DNA from: Pyrus communis
Taxonomy: Eukaryota > Streptophyta > Magnoliopsida > Rosales > Rosaceae
Length of the DNA: 64,000 nt
Direction: 5' to 3'
Assembly: GCF_963583255.1 (NCBI RefSeq)
Contig: NC_084816.1
Span: 6,212,600 to 6,276,599, forward strand
The notes under the pieces: model-generated
Seen by the model: the letters and a program-made list of their open reading frames with translations, nothing else
The model's database searches: none
What the model was told of the DNA's origin: nothing
Program-made: the position numbers and the translations under genes
Shown here: in pieces, positions 21,935 through 34,467 of the stretch
How positions within the stretch are numbered: position 1 is the first letter of the stretch
Layout: each line of letters starts with the position of its first letter

Positions 21935-24900
21935 TTATATAGGCAAAATGTGAGCCAAGTTCAAGCAATGAACAAACTTGGCTACACCAACAACCTTAGT
22001 CAACATATCAGCGGGGTTGTCTTTAGTTGGAATCTTCTGGAGAATGATTTCTCCTTCACCAACAACTTCACGAACAAAGTGATAACGCACATCTATGTGC
22101 TTGGTCCTCGCATGATGAACCTGATACTTAGCCAAATAAATGGCACTCTGACTATCACAATGCACCTCCACCTGCTTCTGATCAACCCCCAAATCTCTAA
22201 TCAGCCCATGTATCCAAATGGCCTCCTTTATAGCTTCAGCAACTGCCATATATTCAGCCTCTGTAGTAGACAAAGCAACAGACGACTGCAAAATGGACCT
22301 CCAACAAACTGGCCCTTTAGCCATAGTAAACACATAGCCTGTAGTAGACTTCCTTCCATCTAGATCACCTGCATAATCTGAATCAACATAACCAACTGCA
22401 AAATGACCAATACTAAAGTCATCTCTCTCAAAGCATAAACCAACGTCTCGAGTACCATGGAGATATCTCAATATCCATTTAGCTGCTTGCCAATGCTCTT
22501 TACCTGGATTATGCATATATCGACTCACCATGCCAACTGCATGAGCAATATCCGGTCTAGAGCATACCATTGCATACATCAAACTACCAACCAAATTTGC
22601 ATATGGTATATCTTTCATTTGCAGCTTCTCTTTATCAGTTTTAGGACACTGTAGAGAACTTAATTTAAAATGAGGAGCCAAAGGGGTACTAACCGGTTTG
22701 GTTGAATCATGAACTCCAAACTTCCGAATCAACTTCTCAAGGTATTGTCTTTGATTCAAGCATACCAAACCTTTCTCTCTGTCTCTAGTGATCTCCATGC
22801 CAAGGATCTTCTTTGCTTCACCAAGATCCTTCATCTCGAACTCATTCTTCATTTGCTTCTTCAATTTCTCAATCTCTTCGATATTCTTTGAGGCAATCAA
22901 CATATCATCAACATATATCAATAAATAAATGAAAAACCCATCTTGCAACTTCTTGAAGTACACACAATGATCATATTGACTTCTAGAATAATTTTGGCCT
23001 CTCATAAATTTATCAAACCTCAAATACCATTGTCTTGGAGATTGCTTCAAGCCATAAAGTGATTTCTTCAACTTGCAAAACAAATTCTCTTTCCCTTTCA
23101 CTTTATACCCATCCGGTTGACACATATAGATCTCTTCATTCAAATCACCATGTAGGAAAGCCGTCTTCACATCGAGTTGCACAAGCTCAAGATCATATTG
23201 TGCAACAAGAGCTAACATAATGCGAATTGATGAGTGCTTCACAACTGGAGAAAAAAATTCATTGTAATCAATGCCTTCCTTTTGTGCATACCCTTTAGCA
23301 ACTAATCTTGCTTTGAATCTTACATTGCTTTTCTCATCAGCATTTTCTTTCTTGGCATACACCCATTTACAACCAATAGCTTTCTTACCCTTAGGCAATT
23401 TAGCTAACTCCCAAGTCTTGTTCTTCAAGAGAGAATTCATCTCATCACCCATGGCATTGCACCACTTCTCCTTTTCCTCACTCTCAATGGCTTCCTCAAA
23501 ATTGGATGGAATCTCATCAGTGATAATAGGAAGAGCAAAAGCAACATAGTCACTATACCGAGCTGGCTTGGTAATTTGTCTTTTTCCTCTGTTCTTGGCA
23601 ATAGACTCTTGAGGTGAAACTTGCTCTTCAACTTGAATAGAATCTTCAAGTTCAACTTCTTCAACATCCTCATGGTCTCCCACTTCTTCACTTGTAGTGG
23701 CTTCGACATCAGCGGAAATAGGATTTGAAGTACTAGAGGCAACTTTCTCAAGCTCCACTTGTTGGACATCTTTCACATTCTTTTCAGAGTCTCTGAACAT
23801 ATTTTCTTCATCAAATGTCACATCTCTGCTGATTACAAGTTTCTTCATCTCCGGGCACCATAACCTGTAATCTTTGACACCACTACTAAAACCAAGAAAG
23901 ATAGCCTTTTTGGCTTTAGGATCAAGTTTATTTTCAGTTACATGAAAATAAGCAGGTGAACCAAAAATACGAATATAATCATAATCATTAGAAGGTTTTC
24001 CAGTCCATACCTCCATTGGCGTCTTACCCTGAACAACAGCTGAGGGTAATCGGTTGATGATGTGACATGCATAAGTAACTGCCTCTGCCCAAAACGACTT
24101 GCTCAAACCCATCTGAGACAACATGCATCTAACCTTCTCAAGCAAGGTTTGATTCAATCTTTCTGCAACTCCATTTTGTTGTGGAGTTCCCCGGACACTA
24201 AAATGTCTCACAATCCCTTCCTCTTTGCAAACTTTAAAGAAAAGGTCGGATGTGTATTCACCACCATTATCCGATCTCAAAATCTTAATCTTTCTCCCAG
24301 TCTGGTTCTCAACCATTTTCTTCCAACCCAAGAAAATGCTCAACACCTCACTCTTGTGCTTCATAGTGTAGACCCAAGACCTTCTTGAATAATCATCAAC
24401 AAAGGTCACAAACCAATGTCTACCACTCAAAGAGGGAGTCTTTGTAGGACCCCAAACATCCGAATGCACATAATCAAGAATGTCCTTCGTCTGATGTACA
24501 GCAGTACCAAACTTCACTCTAGTTTGCTTCCCCAAGACACAATGCTCACAGAAATCAAGCTTACAAGTCGTGGCACCTTTTAGAAGACCTTGTTTCACAA
24601 GCCCTTGTAGAGCTTTCTCACCGGCATGGCCTAATCTCATACGCCACAATCTAGTAGTATCAGAATCGGATGTGCCCATATTTTCTGAGACTACAGATGC
24701 TTCACCTGTCACAGTGCTTCCTTGCAATAAATACAAATGGCCACATCGAGGAGCTTTCATCACAACAAGTGCACCATAAGTCACCTTCAATGTCTGCCCA
24801 TCTGAATGAAACCTGAAGCCCTTGGCTTCCAAAGTTCCCAAAGAAATAAGATTTTTCTTCAAATTCGGTACATACCGAACACCTGTCAACTCTTTAACCA

Positions 24901-25975
24901 TGCCATCATGCAACTTCAAACGAACTGTACCAATCCCTTTTGTTGTGCAAGGATTGTCATCTCCCATGAACACAACACTGCCATCAAACTCTTTCAAGCT
25001 TGAAAACCAATCCTTGTGAGGAGTCATATGATGAGTACAACCCGTATCCAACACCCACTTATTAGCACAATCAAATGATGAGGAAGTGGTTAAAGCAAAA
25101 TCAGGAAAATCTGTTTCAACTTCAGCAACATTAGCTTCAGAACTTTCTTTACCTTTGGTCTTCAATTTAGGACAATCTTTCTTCCAATGGCCCTTATTAC
25201 GACAAAAGGCACATTCATCCCTTTCCAAAGGTTTTCTACCTTTAGAGTTTCCTCTAGGTCGAGACTGTGATTTTTTCCTACTAGAAGATGATCTTCTCTC
25301 CGATGATCTACCTCTAACAAATAAAGCTTCCGAGGTACTATCATGATTTTTATCTCTATGCCTCATTTCATAATTCATCAAGGCATTTGATACATCTTCA
25401 AATTTCACAGTTTCTTTACCATGCATAATAGTGGTAACAAAATGCTCATAAGAGTCCGGCAAGGAATTCAACAATATTAAGGCCTTATCTTCATCCTTAA
25501 TATCCTCATCTAAATTTAACAAGTCGGCAATCAACTTATTAAAAGCATCAAGGTGTCTAATCATTTTTGTACCTTCTTTGTATTGGAAGCGGTAGAGCTT
25601 TTTCTTCAAGTGTAGCCGGTTCTCTGCACTCTTCGTCATATACTTGTCTTCCAATTTTTGCCACAACACACTTGCCAATGACTCCCGCATCACAAAATAC
25701 TTCTGATTTTTTGCAAGGCACAACCGAATTGAAGAGCAAGCCCACAAATTTAATTTCTCTCATTCCGGCTTCGACATAGCTTCCGGCTTCTCTCCCAAAG
25801 CGGCAAGTAGATCTTGTTGAGCCAACACATCTTTGACCTCACATTGCCACATCCCAAAGTTGTTTGTGCCATCAAACTTTTCAACTTCGAACTTTGCATT
25901 TTGCACCGTAGTTCTTGCAAATTCGGAGCTGCTTCCAAAAGGATTCTCATCTTGCCCGTCTGACATTTTTGGCAA
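21935..25975 (-). pseudogene. Copia gag-pol polyprotein with one in-frame stop
   Basis: One frame of 1346 codons from the ATG at 25975 is broken only by TGA at 25762-25760 (codon 72), inside gag. In order: gag; CCHC knuckle CAFCRNKGHWKKDC (about residue 255); protease DTG (about 310); integrase with HSDVWGP, SDNGGEY and GVAER (catalytic D, D, E at about 506, 569, 605); reverse transcriptase with YVDDM (about 1022); RNase H with YVDSDYAGDLDGRKSTTGY and HCDSQSA. After the stop the frame is open for 1270 codons. The stop could arise from a Trp codon by G-to-A change; this is inference. All catalytic motifs are present, so it could be mobilised if the stop were bypassed or supplied in trans. Confidence 0.93.
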
Positions 25976-26002
25976 TTAGACAGTACCCAAGAGCAACCAG
26001 TG

Positions 26003-26015
26003 CTCTGATACCAAT
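26003..26015 (-). other. Copia primer binding site
   Basis: Minus-strand ATTGGTATCAGAGCAC directly after the 5' LTR, complementary to initiator tRNA-Met as in most plant Copia elements. Confidence 0.92.
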
Positions 26016-26689
26016 TGTTGTGCTAGGATAGCACCAAAATCTTTTGGAACCAACTCAAGCTAGCCCACAGGAAATTTATCAAATGAAAATGCAAGAACAA
26101 AATATTAAAGACACAAAGATTTTAACGAGGTTCCTCCACAGTCAGTGTAACTGGAGTACGTCCTCGGAGCAGTAGGAGCTCACCCAATATCCACTATCAA
26201 CCAAATGGGAGTTTACAAAGTGTTGGCAATCTCACAACCCAAAAGCCCAATACACCCAATAGCTCTCACACACCAAAGAAACAAATAGAGAAAGAAATAT
26301 AATGAATAATTTCTTCTCTATACATATAGCTCAAAGCTATTACAACAACAACTACTTCGGTGGATGATTACTAACCAATTGAAGCAACAACTTTCTTCTT
26401 CTGTTTTAGGCTCTCTGCAACTCTCCCTTTTTCTCTGCAACTCTCCCTTGCTCTCTGAAGAAAAGCTCTCTTTTCTCTCTTCTTTTTTCTCAACCGAAAA
26501 TAAGCTCTCTACTTCTTCTCTCTTTATTTGAACCAACACCCACGGGTGTTGAAGACAACAAAACATCTTTTCCCTTTTTTTCTCCCCAAAACAAGGAATG
26601 TGTTGTCCACTTTTTTCTTTTGTTTTGTTTAATCACCTAAAGTTTTCTTGGACATTTGTCCACTTGGCCACTTGGCCAATTATTCAACA
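26016..26689 (-). repeat. Copia 5' LTR (674 bp)
   Basis: Near-identical partner of 21118-21792. Its U5 end borders the primer site and its U3 end touches ankyrin exon 2 sequence at 26690. Confidence 0.93.
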
Positions 26690-27103
26690 GCCAATTTTGG
26701 ACGGCTATATGTAGAGGGGTATTTCCACTTTGATCTCTTTGCTTGCTAAGCACTTGAAGATTGCGCTTTCCAATAATATATCGGACAACATTAACTCTTC
26801 CATGCGCGGCCGTAACATGAAGAATATTCCGGCCTTCACCATCACATGACTCCCTCAAGTCGGGGCAATGATTGAGAAACTCTTCGACAACCCCCCAATG
26901 GCCTTTTTTGGACGCCACATGTATGGGAAGGAGCTGATTTTCGTCACCTTTGTATGCCAATCCAGTAAATTTGTGTAACAATACGCGTACCGCCACAAAG
27001 TTACCTATACAAGCCGCAAGTGTAAGAAGAGTCATCCACTCTTGGTCCGTTGAATTGATTAGATCAGCTGAATCCATTTTGCTCAATATCGTCTCTAGAA
27101 GAT

Positions 27104-27680
27104 CTACAGCATATGCATTTTAGAAGCAACTCTGTCAGGAATAAGTACTTATGAATAAAGAAATAAACGAAAGGTAAATTGTCATAATGCCATATGACAG
27201 AGAGTTAGAGCATCTCCAACAGTGTAAGAAAATGATATTGATGAGCCACATAGATAAAACGTTGCTCCTGCTCCAATGGTATGTGCAATTGAGTAGGAAA
27301 ATTTTGCTCATTCCCACAAAGCAAGCAATATTATTGACTACAATATTATATGCTGATGACATGAAAATGGCAAGGACAGAGCCATACTTGTATACTTCTT
27401 TCTGTTGGTTCTGGGCAGCCACTATTGAGAAACTATACGCTTAAAATACATCCAGCATACAACCCCCGCCAGCAAGAAGAGTGGACTGATGAGAGTGCAT
27501 AACATAAGCATGGCCAACACGAACACCGCATTAATTTTCTTGAGTCCACCTTTTGCTATATATGTACCCCATGCCAAAATTTAAAAAGAATACTCATTAC
27601 CAGCTGTATGTACCAAAAACAAAAAGTACTCACGAGTATACCAAAAAGAAAAAAGGTAACTGCAAATGCTTAATATTTAC
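27104..27680 (-). other. Intron 1 of the ankyrin/PGG gene
   Basis: Bounded by GTAAAT at 27680 and CTGTAG at 27104; splicing here completes an Asp codon in phase. Starts of a MITE-like motif (GAGCATCTCCAACAGTG) occur at about 27209, but no partner end was found. Confidence 0.75.
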
Positions 27681-28452
27681 CCTTTTTCCTCCATATGATC
27701 GCACTACGAAGAATGAAGCTGCTGTTCGATCCTTGCCAAAAATTACCAGAATTATCGTCTGCTATGCTATTTGGCGTGTTGGCTACCATTGCTTTAACGA
27801 GTTCAAGATTGGCAGTTTCAGCGGCCATGCACAAGGGAGTCTTACTGGAGTTATTTGTAGAATGCGACGTGGATCCATCTTTGCCGACAAAAAACGTAGC
27901 CACATCTTGGTGATTATTTTCCACAGCGACATGCAACGCAGTGTTCCCTCTCCCGTCCTTTTCATTAAACGTATTACCTTGAGCCGTGTCAACCAAACAA
28001 CGAACTGCGGACATATAGCTAGCGGATGCAGCTACATGAAGTGGAAGTTCTCCATCATCATTTTGTTTGCGGACAAGCCCCGGAAAATTTAGGGTAATTA
28101 GTTGGATAAGCTGCATGTGGCCTGTATTTGCAGCAAGGTGAAGTACCGTGTTCCCACGGGTGCTTACTTTGTTTTCACTACTTAGGACCAGCGATACTAT
28201 TTGATCAGGAATATTACATATAGGTATCGCACATGTGGCTCCGGCAAAACAAGTTGTGCGCAGGGCCCATATAAACTCTTGACAGCGGTAGATACACTGT
28301 AAAGTTACTCCTGATTTAGACATCGTTGCATACCTGTATAGTATAGGATCCATGCGTGTGTCGCCTACCTCGGTGTCTCCTGCAGCGTGCTCATGAGCAC
28401 CCTTCCCAGTTATTGGATCATCTTGTCTTGAACTCCAGCCAACATGCTCCAT

Positions 28453-29160
28453 TGCTATTTCACTTTTGTAAACTTGAAGAAGCCATTGATATGCTGATTA
28501 GCTACGTAGGTGCTCTTTTTCCGAGAGAAAATGTGACTCTCTTGTTTTCAGCAACCATCGTTTGGTACGTCGGCTGAATAGTGTACGATTTCTGGAGTCT
28601 TGTGTCTTGTGCATTTTGAGGGGTCCTCCATGTGGAAGACTTTTTGTTGCCATGTAATGCAAGTTGTGGAATAATCAAATATGAGTCTATGACAATCATA
28701 AGAAAAATCGAACAAGACAGCTGGTTTATTTATTTTTCTATTTTTGATAATTTTACTTTAATATGTGACATGAGTGACACCAACATAAGTTATAACCGGT
28801 TGCCCAATTAGGTAGACTACGGTTAGGGCATGTTTATTAGGTATTCATGTGTATATAATTATAGGAACAGGATCCTCTCCGGATTTCTTCCATTCGGATT
28901 CTTCGAATTCTTCAAATATCATATAAGTTCAACTAAAAATAGAACGTCCAGGAAAATGATCAGACAACCTTGACGCCATCAAAATGAGAAGAATCTGCGA
29001 TGGTAGTAGCGGCCTCGGAATCCTCTGCCTCGAGATCCGCGACGATGGTGTTGACAGCAGGAGGGTTGAGAGGGCCGTAGATGTCGAAGGAGACAATATC
29101 ATCGTTAAGATCGTAGTCGGGATTGAGGTTTCAATCAATGGCTTCACGGCCTTATTCAAA
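28453..29160. other. 5' flank of the ankyrin gene
   Basis: No convincing gene. Around 28871-28920 the sequence GGATCCTCTCCGGAT followed by TTCTT/GGATTCTTC resembles one arm of the hairpin element at 48686-48892. A plus-strand frame at 28984-29190 has no recognisable domain. Confidence 0.4.
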
Positions 29161-30950
29161 CCTAGGGCACGACTTTCACTTAGACAAAAAATAAATCATT
29201 TTTATTTTACATTTTATTTTTCTAATAAACTGTAAGAGACTTGTTCAACACTTGTTCCCCATGGTTTCAATACGTTCTAATACTTTATAATCTATATGTC
29301 ATTTTATCCGTTAAAAGCCCATGTTTTAAAATATCTAGCCCGGAACTTTAGGAAGGAAAAGAAGGTTGTTGGGGGATTTTGAGGTCAAGGGGGACTTGGG
29401 CATTGAGAACGTCTTCTTGTCTCCCTTGGCTCGGTTTCGTACCAAGTCATGAAATATCTCGAAAGAGTTAGCTTGTTTTAAGAAATATTCGGGTTAGATC
29501 AATGACTCAAAGATAGCATGATTAAGCAAATAATGGTTTGCTCAAGTGAGACATGGTGTGGAAGCTAGAAGTTCATCAGTTTGGCATGAGAGATAGAAAG
29601 AGTTGGCATGGTTGTATGGTGGTCTAGGTTTGATAATCTGGGCTTTCTAGGTTATAAAGAGATTTTCCTTGACTGAAAGGGTTGAAGGAAGTCTGGAGGA
29701 AAACTCTAAGGTTGTAGAAAGATGGTTTTGTGTTTCTCTCTCTAATGTTTGAACTCTCTCATGCGTTATGATGTTCCCCTGTTTCTAATGTCTTCTGATA
29801 CCTCTTTTGTAGGTTAATGATTCCTTTCTAGGGTTCCTAAGGAATCTCTATTTGTGGCTTGGTCTTCTCTCCCCTTTCTCCTGACCTAACGGTAACATTT
29901 CCTTTTGGTGTAAGACAGCTAAACGCAGCCGCTCACGTGAAGACTCCATTTTGACTCCTTCCCAAGGTGTTGTTTTCCCGGGTCAGTTTTTTATAGGCAA
30001 TACTTTTGGTAATGCATCTTTTGGCTTTCATGCGTTGGTCTTCTGCGTAAGCTAGGAAGGGAATGTTTGCTTTTCATCAACTACATGTCTTGCTAGACTT
30101 TCATGTGACTCTAAGGCTCAAGGCTTGGTTCCTTCCTAACTAAATTGGTTAGCTTGCTAGGGAAAGGAAGAAACTAGGCTTGCTCTCTCAAACTTACCCA
30201 CATGGAATTCAAAGGTTATTGGCTTGGACTTTTAAGCTCACAAGCAACCCAAAGTCTTCCATAATTTTGACTCCACGTAGGCCCAATGAACTTCCGTAAC
30301 CATCCACACCACAATTCACTTGACAAACCCCGGGTATATGACTTGGGCTTATCTTAGCATGATAGAGCTTGGCGTGATAAATATGAATGAGTTTGCACAA
30401 GCGTGGTGTGATTTACATTAATGTGTGGCTTGATTAACGTAGCATGGCATGATTACGAACATAACTCCTTCTCGATTCCGCACCTTTGCATGTAATGGGG
30501 GCTCAGCTTGAGGCTTGTACAACAATTGGACCTTGAGACTTGATTGGGTTTGCATGTGACATTTTTGGGCCTTAAAAAACGTCAAATTGGACCCATTGTT
30601 TGACCATAGATGCGAACCTTAGCCAATACCATCATCTAGTCTTCGGGATACAAGGTATATAGGGTGAGAGCCCGCTAAGGAACCCAGTAAAGTGCACTAC
30701 ACCCAATACGTACTTATTTTCGGGACAGCTTGATTCAACATAGTGCAGTGCAACATCGGAAGTTAATTAAGAAGCATGTATTCCAATACAATTACCTATT
30801 TTTCAAAAGTATTAGTAGACATTATTTATATGTTATACCATAAATTTAATTAAAATTGAAAAAATTGCCTAAGTCTCTGCCTAGACGTTGGGCCCCTGCC
30901 CGCCGTTTGACTAGCGTCGAGCGCCTTTTAGAACCTTGCTAGTTGCTCGG
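29161..30950 (-). mobile_element. hAT family fragment split by ~1.5 kb of other DNA
   Basis: 29180-29330 matches, in reverse, the interior of the hAT at 8452 (GTAAGAGACTTGTTCAAC, TATATGTCATTTTA). 30840-30945 matches the same family's end, finishing CGCCTTTTAGAACCTTG. The 29336-30829 stretch between them is unrelated noncoding sequence, probably a later insertion, but no clean border repeats were found. Confidence 0.6.
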
Positions 30951-31284
30951 CTAAAAAACTATTACAAAAATGTTTTATGCATTGCTATCATTTTATTCAC
31001 CTGAATCATCACCAATTTTCAAATTTATCATGCGTTTTCATCCGAAAAGTTAACTAAAGGTCACCCTTTATCTATTTATGTGAACTTATTCATAATATTT
31101 TTTTTTTTCAATTACTCGCACTATGTTTTGAAGATATAATGTCTCTCATTTGAATGCAAAAATACCAGTCAATTTAAGGTGAAAATATTTATAAACTATA
31201 TACAAATTTTCCTTGTACAATATCAAATACAAATAACTTCATTTAATAGTTTATCAAAGATCAAATCCTCAATTACAATATCTA

Positions 31285-32092
31285 AAGGAAATTCCGATCA
31301 TGCTGCTTGTGGAGGAGTTTTTAGGAATTGCCATGGTCATTTTCTTGGTGGTTTCTACCAATGGATTGGTTATTGCAACTCTTTTTTTGCAGAATTATCT
31401 GTAATTATTATTGGTGTAGAGTTTGCAAATCAATTGGGTTGGCATTGTCTGTGGTTGGAAAGTGGCAGCTCTAGTGTTATTTCTGCTCCTCAATCGTCTG
31501 ATTTTGATTCTCCATGGCCTCTTCATACACAATGGTCTATTTGTTTGGACCACATCCAGAAAATGACTTTCTACTCATCTCACATATATCGGGAGGGAAA
31601 TTTTGTTGCGGACAATTTTGCTAACATGGGCGTGTTTTCTCCAACTTTAACTTGGCATGATTCTCCTCCGCCAGCGGCTCGTGCTGCATTGTTTTCAGAC
31701 TATGTTGGCTTGCCTGGTTACCGCTTCTCAAATTAATGTGCATCTTGGCATCCGGGTTTGTCTTACTTTCTTTCTCTCTTTTTTTTCCCTAACTTTGCGG
31801 TGTTGCTCAACTTGTTTTGCAGGTTTAGATCTTTAGGTTTGGTTTCAAAGGGGTTAGCTTTCATGTCCCCTCCTCTTTTCTTTATATCTCTCTTCGTTTT
31901 TAGAAGGGTACGGTTTATGTCCCCCCCCCCCCCTCTTTTTTCTTTTTCATGTATTGTTTTTGTTATCTCTGTTTTATGAGGGGGAAGGTTATGTCCCCCC
32001 TGTCTAGGTGTATCTTCTTTTTTTGTTATCAATAATATTTCCCTTGTACCGTCGAGGTTTCCAAAAAAAAAGAAAAGAAAAAAAAAAAAAAA
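31285..32092 (+). pseudogene. 5'-truncated L1-type LINE: RNase H end, 3' UTR and poly(A)
   Basis: A frame from about 31285 to 31736 reads AACGGVFRNCHGHFLGG, FFAELSVIIIGVEFANQLGW, IYREGNFVADNFANMG and ends at TAA. This is the RNase H-like C-terminus found in plant LINE ORF2 and related proteins: a G-V-x-R-N start, an E in the second helix, and a final D in VADNFA. It is followed by about 300 bp of T-rich 3' UTR and an A-rich tail at 32060-32092. Endonuclease and reverse transcriptase are absent, as expected from 5' truncation during target-primed integration. Target-site duplications were not identified. Confidence 0.78.
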
Positions 32093-32099
32093 GTGCCAC

Positions 32100-34467
32100 A
32101 CTCAGTTTCCCATTGTAGGTTCATCCAACGATCGCCCTTCGCCAAATCCCGAGCCACAACATCATCCAGTGACTGATCCATCTCTGGCCTCAAGCTCAGA
32201 TATGATCTTACTCTTGTCCAGACACATCGAGAAGATGTTGCCCCTTCGGCATTGGACGAATGCAGCCATTGGAAGAGAAGGTCCTTGGGAACTAGGTGTA
32301 TAATTTCTCATGGATCTCAAGAAGTGTCTCATTAACTAAATCAAACAGGAGGCGGTGATCCCAATTGCCCGATGTAACCTGGTCTTCGTATGTTCCGATT
32401 TCATGCAAAACAATTATCAAATTCCTTGAACATTGTAAGATCCAGAGGTTGGTCTAGTGAGTAGCATGCTCCGAGGTGATCATCGCCAATTAATGAAGCC
32501 TGACAGCTCAATAACATATATCATATAACAGAATGTTTAAAGTCGAGGAGTGATTGTTTAAAATCAGGAGAATGCGCTTTGTCTACTACAAAGCGCGAGG
32601 CGTGATTGTTTAAACTCTTACGTTCAATTTCAGTGCTTATAGTTTTGGAGGATGCTGGTAAAGAGTCTATGATGTGCCTGCCTTGTAGGTCAAGAGAAGA
32701 ATCTGGTGTTAGACATATTCTGAAAACATAAGAACAACAAGACATTAGGATCACAAATACGATAAACCAAATTAACTATAAATAAATAAACTTATCTAGG
32801 GTTTCAAAGAAATGGTTGCTAGGGTTTCGAATGGGTCTTCTACTTTCAGCAAGCGGAAGTGTCCCCGCAGTAATAGGGTTTGCTCGGAATGGAACATATA
32901 TTTTGTGAAAGCAGGGACCGCCTATATATAGTGATAAGACTCCCACTAATCCGGCCTATTATTGATTAGTGGGATTTTACCAAATCATAGGATAACATTA
33001 CAGTCCCAGTTGATATTGATTTCTTGTTTAACCAAATAAGGCCTCTTGATTAATTGCACAAAATAAGGACTCCAAATCTTAATTAAAACGAGATTTCATA
33101 ATTGTTTCAACACTAATTAACTCGTTGACCAAGTTAATTCATTGCCAAGAAATTAATAAATCATATTCATTGATATCACAACCTTACATCTGGCTCATTC
33201 ACATATCGACTCCAAAAGATCTAACTCTGAACCTAAAACAATTTTTCCAAAATGAATGAGTAATGTTATTCATACCATGTTTTTATACCATATTTTTATA
33301 CCACCTTAAGTGGCATCTGATGTGGACAGCCACATCATTTGAAAAATTTGCAAAACCCAAGAAAAGGGAGGAGAAAAACTCCTCGTATACCACAATCATC
33401 ATTTAATTAACTAGTTTTTCTTAATTATTAGTTTATTAAATAATGAACTAAATTTAAAAATCTAATTAATTTAAATGATGTGGCTGCCTACATTAAATAC
33501 CACTTAAAATGGTATGAAAATGTGGTACAAAAACATGGAATGAATAGCATTACTCAAAATGAATTAAACAAAAGAATGCATTAGCACTTAACCATTGAGA
33601 GATAAATCCAATTTTTTAACATCTTAAAACATATAGCATTTCGATTCAATGATTGAAACTTTAGTAAAATAGTTTTAAGACTTGCACACATGTGCAATTA
33701 CAATGTCCCCCGCGTCAGCAAAATTTGCACCATTGTCACTTCTTTCTATAATACCATCTAGTTGTTCAGGCTTATCTGTATCTGTATTTTGGTCCACGGC
33801 TTTTGTAACCGACATCCCTAAACGAAATGCATCTTTAACCAGTGCCCCATTTAAGATGGAAGACAAAAGAGTCAAGATCAGGCAGTGATAGATTTCGTCT
33901 GGTGGACTTCTGGCAATGCTCATTGAAGGAACTTTTTCTTCACTTTCAACTTTAAGCTCTTCGAACGGTGCTATTTTCTCTGATCGCTACTGTACAGAAG
34001 GGCACAAATTAAAAAATTAGCTACTCCTCTGTAAAAATAGTATGAAGAAATAGCACAAAAACAACCAAACTATGAACTAGCACTAGAGAATTCCATGAGC
34101 TTTTGGGCAAATTTAACATGCACTGGACTACGAATCAAGCACTTCAACTTTCGTAAATAGCTCGGAGTAATAGAAGATTTTCATTCAATATGAACTACAT
34201 ATCATAGAAGATTTGTCACCAGGGGTTTTAAATCTGTGTCCATCGGTTATAAAAAAACAAATATCACACTTGAACAGAGGAGAATATGTGACAGGGTGAA
34301 CTGAGATAGCTTACGTCTGACTCGTCTTCCTCCTGCACGCTTTCAGTGGGAAGAATCTTCTTGACATTACTCCATTGATGGTAATCAAGGTTGTTCATTA
34401 GGTTCCACATGCAGTCCGGACGGTTTCCTCCAACACTCGAGTCCTGGTGCTGCAATTGCTTTCCCAT
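32100..34467 (-). pseudogene. Decayed DUF4378-type gene
   Basis: A clean first coding exon at 34467-34315 reads MGKQLQHQDSSVGGNRPDCM then WNLMNNLDYHQW, like the N-terminus of a plant family ending in DUF4378 (TRM/LONGIFOLIA-like). A second exon starts at 33986 (RSEKIAPFEELKVE) and stays open to a TAA at about 33675. Near 32100-32420 the DUF4378 segment is recognisable but split over frames: WDHRLLFDLVNETLLEI, then FPRTFSSNGCIRPMPKG, then LSLRPEMDQSLDDVVARD and NLQWETEC in another frame. A MITE lies at 33258-33555. At least one frameshift and several stops make this a pseudogene. Family functions centre on microtubule organisation and growth; I do not assign a role here. Confidence 0.65.
33258..33555. 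mobile_element. Mutator-like MITE (298 bp) with 9-bp duplication
   Basis: Perfect direct repeats AAAATGAAT at 33249-33257 and 33556-33564 flank inverted ends GAGTAATGTTATTCAT and ATGAATAGCATTACTC. The inverted arms extend about 80 bp to CAGCCACATCATTT. No coding capacity. Confidence 0.92.

Larger units (their letters stand above)
21118..26689 (-). mobile_element. Complete Ty1/Copia element, Tork-like, 5572 bp
   Basis: LTRs at 21118-21792 and 26016-26689 frame a gag-pol region on the minus strand. The flanks are GCCAG (21113-21117) and GCCAA (26690-26694), a 5-bp duplication with one change, and removing the element restores the ankyrin frame. By eye the LTRs differ by about four substitutions and one 1-bp indel, so identity exceeds 99% and the insertion is recent. 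It has the same orientation as the host gene. Lineage (Tork/Tnt1-like) is inferred from the reverse transcriptase sequence. Confidence 0.95.
20037..28452 (-). pseudogene. Ankyrin-repeat/PGG-domain membrane protein, split by a retrotransposon
   Basis: Exon 1 is 28452-27681, exon 2 is 27103-26690 continuing at 21112-20976, exon 3 is 20648-20037. Without the inserted element the pieces total 1935 bp in one frame (644 aa) with GT-AG introns. Exon 1 gives several ankyrin repeats (TRGNTVLHLAANTGH, NDDGELPLHVAASA, GRGNTALHVAVEN). Exon 2 adds GRNILHVTAAHG and NTPLHIAVQN. Exon 3 carries the PGG domain (GFTIPGGY) and four hydrophobic helices. The layout is that of the ACD6/ITN1-like family, plasma-membrane proteins of defence and stress signalling. 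The first 80 residues look somewhat degenerate. The Copia at 21118-26689 sits in exon 2 between the Trp and His codons of an otherwise continuous frame, so the full protein cannot be made. Confidence 0.88.

Noticed and set aside
28984..29235. 83-codon plus-strand frame
   Set aside because: Evenly charged but without a recognisable motif, and it runs into hAT sequence; could be a gene remnant but not supportable.
31758..32101. Frames of 73 and 112 codons on opposite strands
   Set aside because: They lie in the T- and C-rich 3' UTR and A-tail of the LINE.
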